Shown: piece after piece, positions 6,814-9,946 of the stretch
How positions within the stretch are numbered: position 1 is the first letter of the stretch
Layout: each line of letters starts with the position of its first letter
Source of the DNA: an uncultured Campylobacter sp.
Lineage (GTDB): Bacteria; Campylobacterota; Campylobacteria; Campylobacterales; Campylobacteraceae
Length of the DNA: 9,946 nucleotides
Direction: 5' to 3'
Assembly (NCBI GenBank): GCA_937875715.1
Contig: CALEHZ010000326.1
Span: 1-9,946, forward strand
Position numbers and translations under genes: made by a program
The notes under the pieces: generated by a model
Seen by the model: the letters and a program-made list of their open reading frames with translations, nothing else
What the model was told of the DNA's origin: nothing
The model's database searches: none

Positions 6814-7095
6814 ATGGCAGATATAACAGATATCAAAACTATACTTTACACAGAAAAGACTTTGAGCCTACAAGAAAACGGCGTAGTTGTTATCCAAACT
6901 AGCCCAAGAGTAAGCAAAAATAGCCTAAAAGAAGTATTAAGAGAATACTTTGGCGTAACACCTGTGAAAATCAATTCACTAAGAAGTCACGCAAAAGTAA
7001 AAAGATTTAGAGGTAAAGAAGGCGTTCGCGATGCGCTTAAAAAATTCTATGTAACTTTACCAGAGGGTGTAACCCTAGATAAGCAGGAGGCATAA
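6814..7095 (+). CDS. rplW: 50S ribosomal protein L23
   Basis: L23 sits at the tunnel exit and is the docking site for trigger factor and the signal recognition particle. The ATG at 6814 ([16 protein letters not shown]) is chosen over an in-frame upstream start at 6778 because it gives the 93-residue length and N-terminus usual in Campylobacter, starts 1 nt after the rplD stop, and has AGAGGG just upstream. Conserved elements include the [13 protein letters not shown] segment (about residues 46-58) and the following basic VKRFRGKEG loop. Confidence 0.96.
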   Translation: MADITDIKTILYTEKTLSLQENGVVVIQTSPRVSKNSLKEVLREYFGVTPVKINSLRSHAKVKRFRGKEGVRDALKKFYVTLPEGVTLDKQEA

Positions 7096-7096
7096 G

Positions 7097-7927
7097 ATGG
7101 CGATAATTTCATATAAACCATATACTCCAAGCAGGAGATTTATGACTGGGCTTTCTAGCGATGATATTACAGCTAAACCTAGCGTTAGAAGTCTTTTAGT
7201 AAAATTGCCTTCAACAGCAGGTAGAAATAACAATGGTCGCATCACTAGCCGTCATAAAGAAGCAGGTGCTAAAAAGCTTTATCGTATAATTGACTTTAAA
7301 CGCAAAAAATATGATATTCCAGCAAAAGTTGAAGCTATTGAATATGACCCAAATAGAAATTGTCGTATTGCGCTTTTAGCTTATGCTGATGGCGAAAAAC
7401 GCTATATTATCCATCCAAGCGGCTTAAAAGTAGGAGATGCTGTAAGCTCAGCTGAGGCTGGACTAGACATAAAACCAGGAAATGCTATGAAATTAAAAAG
7501 CATTCCAATTGGTACTATCGTTCATAATATAGAGCTAAAACCAGGCAAAGGTGCTCAAATGGCACGCTCAGCTGGTGGATATGCTCAGCTAATGGGTAAA
7601 GAAGAAAAATATGTAATATTACGCTTACCAAGTGGCGAGATGAGACAAGTATTAGCTGAGTGTATGGCAACAATCGGCGTAGTAGGTAACGAAGACTGGG
7701 CAAATGTAACACTAGGTAAAGCAGGTCGCAATCGCTACCGCGGTGTCCGCCCACAAACTCGTGGTTCAGCAATGAACCCAGTAGATCACCCACACGGTGG
7801 TGGTGAAGGCAAGAAAAACTCTGGCCGTCATCCAGTAACACCATGGGGCAAACCAACTAAGGGTGCGAAAACTCGCCGTAAAAAAGCTAGTGATAAGCTA
7901 ATAATTTCAAGAAGAAAGGGTAAATAA
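7097..7927 (+). CDS. rplB: 50S ribosomal protein L2
   Basis: L2 is needed for subunit association and supports the peptidyl-transferase centre. The 276-residue product contains the C-terminal signature [15 protein letters not shown], with D230-H231 matching the functionally important D228-H229 of E. coli L2, and the earlier [19 protein letters not shown] segment (about residues 43-61). A strong AGGAGG (7085-7090) lies just upstream of the start inside the end of rplW. Length and order are normal. Confidence 0.98.
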   Translation: MAIISYKPYTPSRRFMTGLSSDDITAKPSVRSLLVKLPSTAGRNNNGRITSRHKEAGAKKLYRIIDFKRKKYDIPAKVEAIEYDPNRNCRIALLAYADGEKRYIIHPSGLKVGDAVSSAEAGLDIKPGNAMKLKSIPIGTIVHNIELKPGKGAQMARSAGGYAQLMGKEEKYVILRLPSGEMRQVLAECMATIGVVGNEDWANVTLGKAGRNRYRGVRPQTRGSAMNPVDHPHGGGEGKKNSGRHPVTPWGKPTKGAKTRRKKASDKLIISRRKGK

Positions 7928-7928
7928 G

Positions 7929-8210
7929 ATGGCTAGATCTCTTAAAAAAGGGCCGTTTGTAGATGCTCATGTGCTTAAAAAAGTACAAGCGGCTAAAAAG
8001 GCTAATGACAATAAGCCTATTAAAACATGGTCTAGAAGAAGTACAATTCTTCCTGATATGATAGGGCTTACATTTAATGTTCATAATGGTAAGAATTTTA
8101 TCCCTGTATATGTAACTGAAAACCATGTAGGCTATAAGCTAGGTGAGTTTGCACCAACTCGCACATTTAAAGGCCACAAAGGCTCAGTTCAAAAGAAAAT
8201 CGGTAAATAA
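7929..8210 (+). CDS. rpsS: 30S ribosomal protein S19
   Basis: S19 binds 16S rRNA in the head of the small subunit together with S13, near the A-site finger. The 93-residue product starts [12 protein letters not shown] and contains the family core [20 protein letters not shown] (about residues 31-50) and [17 protein letters not shown]. Its start lies 1 nt after the rplB stop, with AAAGGG as Shine-Dalgarno. Length is typical and nothing is unusual. Confidence 0.98.
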   Translation: MARSLKKGPFVDAHVLKKVQAAKKANDNKPIKTWSRRSTILPDMIGLTFNVHNGKNFIPVYVTENHVGYKLGEFAPTRTFKGHKGSVQKKIGK

Positions 8211-8221
8211 GGAAGGCAAAA

Positions 8222-8554
8222 ATGAGTAAATCAATTATAAAATTCGTTCGCCTTTCTCCAACAAAGGCAAGACTTATCGCAAGAGAAGTCCAAGGTATGA
8301 ACGCTGAACTAGCGCTTGCTAGTCTTAGCTTTATGCCAAATCGTGGTGCTAAATATATCTCTACTGCTATTAGCTCAGCTGTGGCAAATGGTGGTTTTGA
8401 ACCAGAAGAAGTAATTGTAAAAAGTTGTCGCGTGGATGCTGGTCCTGTGCTAAAAAGATTTCGCCCAAGAGCAAGAGGAAGTGCTAGTAGAATTCGCAAA
8501 CCAACTAGTCATATTTTAGTAGAAGTAGCAAAAGCCGATAAGAAGGACGCATAA
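8222..8554 (+). CDS. rplV: 50S ribosomal protein L22
   Basis: L22 contacts all 23S rRNA domains and forms part of the tunnel constriction through a beta-hairpin, seen here as [20 protein letters not shown] at about residues 76-95, a place where macrolide-resistance changes occur in other bacteria. The N-terminal part has the usual [16 protein letters not shown] segment (residues 11-26). It is 110 residues long, within the family range, and starts after AAGGAAGG in an 11-nt gap behind rpsS. Confidence 0.97.
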   Translation: MSKSIIKFVRLSPTKARLIAREVQGMNAELALASLSFMPNRGAKYISTAISSAVANGGFEPEEVIVKSCRVDAGPVLKRFRPRARGSASRIRKPTSHILVEVAKADKKDA

Positions 8555-8556
8555 CC

Positions 8557-9255
8557 ATGGGACAAAAAGTAAATCCAATAGGCCTAAGACTAGGCATAAA
8601 CAGAAACTGGGAATCTCGCTGGTTTCCTGCTAAGGCTACACTAGCTGAGGGTATTAGCGAAGATTATAAGATTAGAAAATTCTTAAAAGCAAAATTATAT
8701 TATGCTGGAATTTCACAAATCTTAGTTGAGCGCACAGCTAAGAAAATTCGCATTACTGTTGTAGCTGCTCGTCCAGGTGTAATCATCGGCAAAAAAGGTG
8801 GCGAAATTGACACTTTAAGAGCTGATGTAGTAAAACTAGTAAATAAAGATGTTGCTATCAATATCAAAGAAGAGCGCCGTGCTGGAAGCTCAGCACAACT
8901 TGCAGCTGAAAATGTAGCTATGCAATTAGAGCGCCGTGTGGCTTTCCGCCGTGCGATGAAAAAAGTAATCCAAGGCGCACAAAAAGCAGGTGCCAAAGGT
9001 ATTAAAATCTCAGTTGCTGGTCGTTTGGGTGGTGCTGAGATGGCAAGAACTGAGTGGTATTTAGAGGGTCGTGTTCCACTTCACACTTTAAGAGCTAAGA
9101 TTGATTATGGCTTTGCTGAGGCTCATACTACATACGGAAATATCGGTATTAAAGTATGGATCTTCAAAGGTGAAATTCTACAAAAAGGAATTCAAGCTGA
9201 AAAGAGTGAAGAAGCAGCTCCAAAAAGACCACGCCGCAGTAGAAGGAGCAAATAA
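8557..9255 (+). CDS. rpsC: 30S ribosomal protein S3
   Basis: S3 lies at the mRNA entry site and contributes to the ribosomal helicase activity. The 232-residue product contains [13 protein letters not shown] at the start, a KH domain with V-I-I-G-K-K-G-G (about residues 75-82) and the C-terminal [20 protein letters not shown] segment. Length agrees with Campylobacter S3. Codon use is still Campylobacter-like: eight Arg codons are CGC and several more are CGT, unlike the genes that follow. Its TAA stop shares one base with the rplP start (TAATG). It is the last gene in the window with clear Campylobacter affinity. Confidence 0.97.
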   Translation: MGQKVNPIGLRLGINRNWESRWFPAKATLAEGISEDYKIRKFLKAKLYYAGISQILVERTAKKIRITVVAARPGVIIGKKGGEIDTLRADVVKLVNKDVAINIKEERRAGSSAQLAAENVAMQLERRVAFRRAMKKVIQGAQKAGAKGIKISVAGRLGGAEMARTEWYLEGRVPLHTLRAKIDYGFAEAHTTYGNIGIKVWIFKGEILQKGIQAEKSEEAAPKRPRRSRRSK

Positions 9256-9695
9256 TGTTACAACCAAAAAGAACAAAATATAGAAAAATGCAAAAAGGTA
9301 GGAACAGAGGTAAAGCAACAAGAGGAAATGTTGTAAACGAAGGAGAATACGGATTACAAGCATTAGAAGCAGGATTAATTACAGCAAACCAAATAGAAGC
9401 AGCCAGAATTGCTATGACACGTTATATAAAAAGAGGTGGTAAAGTTTGGATTAAAATATTCCCAAACAAACCAATTAGTAAAAAACCAGCAGAAACTCGT
9501 ATGGGTAAAGGTAAAGGTGCTACTGAATATTGGGTAGCTGTTGTAAAACCAGGTAGAGTATTATTTGAACTTGCAGGAGTAACTGAAGAAATAGCAAGAG
9601 AAGCATTAAGACTTGCAGCACATAAACTACCTGTAAAAACAAAGTTCTTAACTAGAGAAATAAAGCAAGGTGGTGATGTTGATGAAGATAAATAA
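9255..9695 (+). CDS. rplP: 50S ribosomal protein L16 (non-Campylobacter type)
   Basis: L16 organises the A-site tRNA region of the 50S subunit. The 146-residue product has the family signatures [15 protein letters not shown] (about residues 5-19), [20 protein letters not shown] (about 46-65) and [14 protein letters not shown]. Campylobacter L16 usually starts [11 protein letters not shown] and ends in HKLPFKTKFVTRESENEIY; here the start is [11 protein letters not shown] and the end is [16 protein letters not shown] plus an acidic tail. The middle [10 protein letters not shown] and the KVWIKIFP segment look like Bacillota/Fusobacteriota proteins. The ATG overlaps the rpsC stop by one base. It is intact as a gene, but its presence here indicates a chimeric join or replacement. 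Confidence 0.95.
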   Translation: MLQPKRTKYRKMQKGRNRGKATRGNVVNEGEYGLQALEAGLITANQIEAARIAMTRYIKRGGKVWIKIFPNKPISKKPAETRMGKGKGATEYWVAVVKPGRVLFELAGVTEEIAREALRLAAHKLPVKTKFLTREIKQGGDVDEDK

Positions 9696-9885
9696 AGTAA
9701 GAGAGATGTCTTCACCAGATTTAGAAAAGGAATTAGGAGAATTAAAATCAGAGCTATTTAAATTAAGATTTAGTTTAGCTACAAATGGATTAGATAATCC
9801 TATGAAAATAAAAGAAGTAAAAAAAGACATAGCTAGAATAAAAACAATATTAAGACAAAGAGAATTAGAAGAAGCAAAAAACTAA
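9682..9885 (+). CDS. rpmC: 50S ribosomal protein L29 (non-Campylobacter type)
   Basis: L29 sits beside L23 at the tunnel exit. The ATG at 9682 ([11 protein letters not shown]) is preferred to the in-frame GTG at 9670 because it matches the usual L29 N-terminus and has AAGGTGG upstream. The 67-residue product is a two-helix protein with [20 protein letters not shown] (about residues 25-44) and [17 protein letters not shown], a pattern typical of Bacillota and Fusobacteriota L29. The Campylobacter protein as I know it is about 61 residues, begins MKYTEI and has a quite different sequence. The gene overlaps the end of rplP by 14 nt in another frame. Confidence 0.92.
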   Translation: MKINKVREMSSPDLEKELGELKSELFKLRFSLATNGLDNPMKIKEVKKDIARIKTILRQRELEEAKN

Positions 9886-9886
9886 A

Positions 9887-9927
9887 AGGAAGTATTTCCT
9901 AAAATATGATAAGGAGGAAAACAAATA
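9887..9927 (+). promoter_or_regulatory. Spacer before rpsQ with a small hairpin and strong Shine-Dalgarno
   Basis: The 42-nt gap contains a 5-bp stem AGGAA/TTCCT with a 4-nt loop (9887-9900) and then AAGGAGG, about 10 nt before the rpsQ ATG. The perfect Shine-Dalgarno contrasts with the shorter AAGGA-type sites ahead of most upstream genes. The hairpin is too weak to be a terminator. Confidence 0.4.
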
Positions 9928-9946
9928 ATGGAAGAAAGAAATCTTC
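9928..9946 (+). CDS. rpsQ: 30S ribosomal protein S17, first residues only
   Basis: Only six codons (MEERNL) are inside the window. The call rests on position directly after rpmC, on the strong AAGGAGG upstream, and on the resemblance of the start to Bacillota-type S17 proteins (MERNLRK and similar). Campylobacter S17 starts MAFKREIQG, so this gene also belongs to the foreign block. Confidence 0.7.

Larger units (their letters stand above)
9255..9946 (+). other. Block of foreign sequence (chimera or recombined S10-operon segment)
   Basis: From the rplP start onward the sequence changes character. Of 13 Arg codons in rplP, ten are AGA, one AGG, two CGT and none CGC, and AGC serine codons are absent from rplP and rpmC. 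The proteins are not the Campylobacter versions, the rplP/rpmC overlap and the 42-nt rpmC-rpsQ spacer differ from what I know in Campylobacter, and the rpsQ ribosome binding site is a strong AAGGAGG. The likely source is a low-GC Bacillota or Fusobacteriota member; it cannot be named from sequence alone. Confidence 0.7.

Noticed and set aside
7515..8126. Minus-strand open frames across rplB and rpsS
   Set aside because: Shadows of highly conserved ribosomal-protein genes; their peptides resemble no family.
1..9946. CRISPR array, tRNA or rRNA gene, insertion sequence
   Set aside because: No regularly spaced repeats, no cloverleaf or rRNA-like sequence, and no transposase-like protein could be seen on either strand.

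Overview
The window carries a Campylobacter-type chromosome segment (Campylobacterota, probably the genus Campylobacter) from near the left end to about position 9255. The S10, L3, L4, L23, L2, S19, L22 and S3 proteins have Campylobacter-like sequences and lengths, and the genes run in the standard S10 order with tight spacing. The DNA is AT-rich, uses AGC and CGC codons freely, and the S10 promoter is the -10-dominated kind typical of these bacteria. Species is not resolved.

Region 1 (1-3846) is a compact accessory operon on the + strand: a HipA_C-family kinase whose 5' end is damaged or misassembled, a complete HipA-like Ser/Thr kinase, a class II Fic protein (predicted AMP transferase) with a DUF4172-like N-terminus, and a calcineurin-like metallophosphoesterase. 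Gaps between them are 1, 8 and 1 nt. The combination of two kinases, an AMPylase and a phosphohydrolase suggests a toxin or defence module acting by protein modification. No HipB-type antitoxin is visible.

Region 2 (3847-4438) has no intact gene. It holds a small gene with a good ribosome binding site that looks frameshifted in an A7 tract, a possible remnant containing a helix-turn-helix-like peptide, and a cluster of AT-rich inverted repeats ending in a likely terminator. Region 3 (4439-4984, - strand) is a secreted Cu,Zn superoxide dismutase. Region 4 (4985-5287) is the divergent intergenic region; it holds the sodC promoter, a TATAAT promoter for the S10 operon, and a roughly 115-nt leader that folds on paper into a long closing helix, two nested helices and a GCAA-capped hairpin. 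It is a good candidate for ribosomal-protein feedback control.

Region 5 (5288-9255) is rpsJ-rplC-rplD-rplW-rplB-rpsS-rplV-rpsC. Region 6 (9255-9946) continues in the expected order (rplP-rpmC-rpsQ) but is not Campylobacter-like: its proteins resemble Bacillota/Fusobacteriota types, Arg codons switch to AGA, AGC disappears, and the Shine-Dalgarno before rpsQ is a strong AAGGAGG. The break falls at the rplP start codon. It is either an assembly chimera or an in-place replacement of ribosomal-protein genes from a distant phylum. A metagenomic chimera is the simpler explanation; a real recombinant operon would be remarkable.
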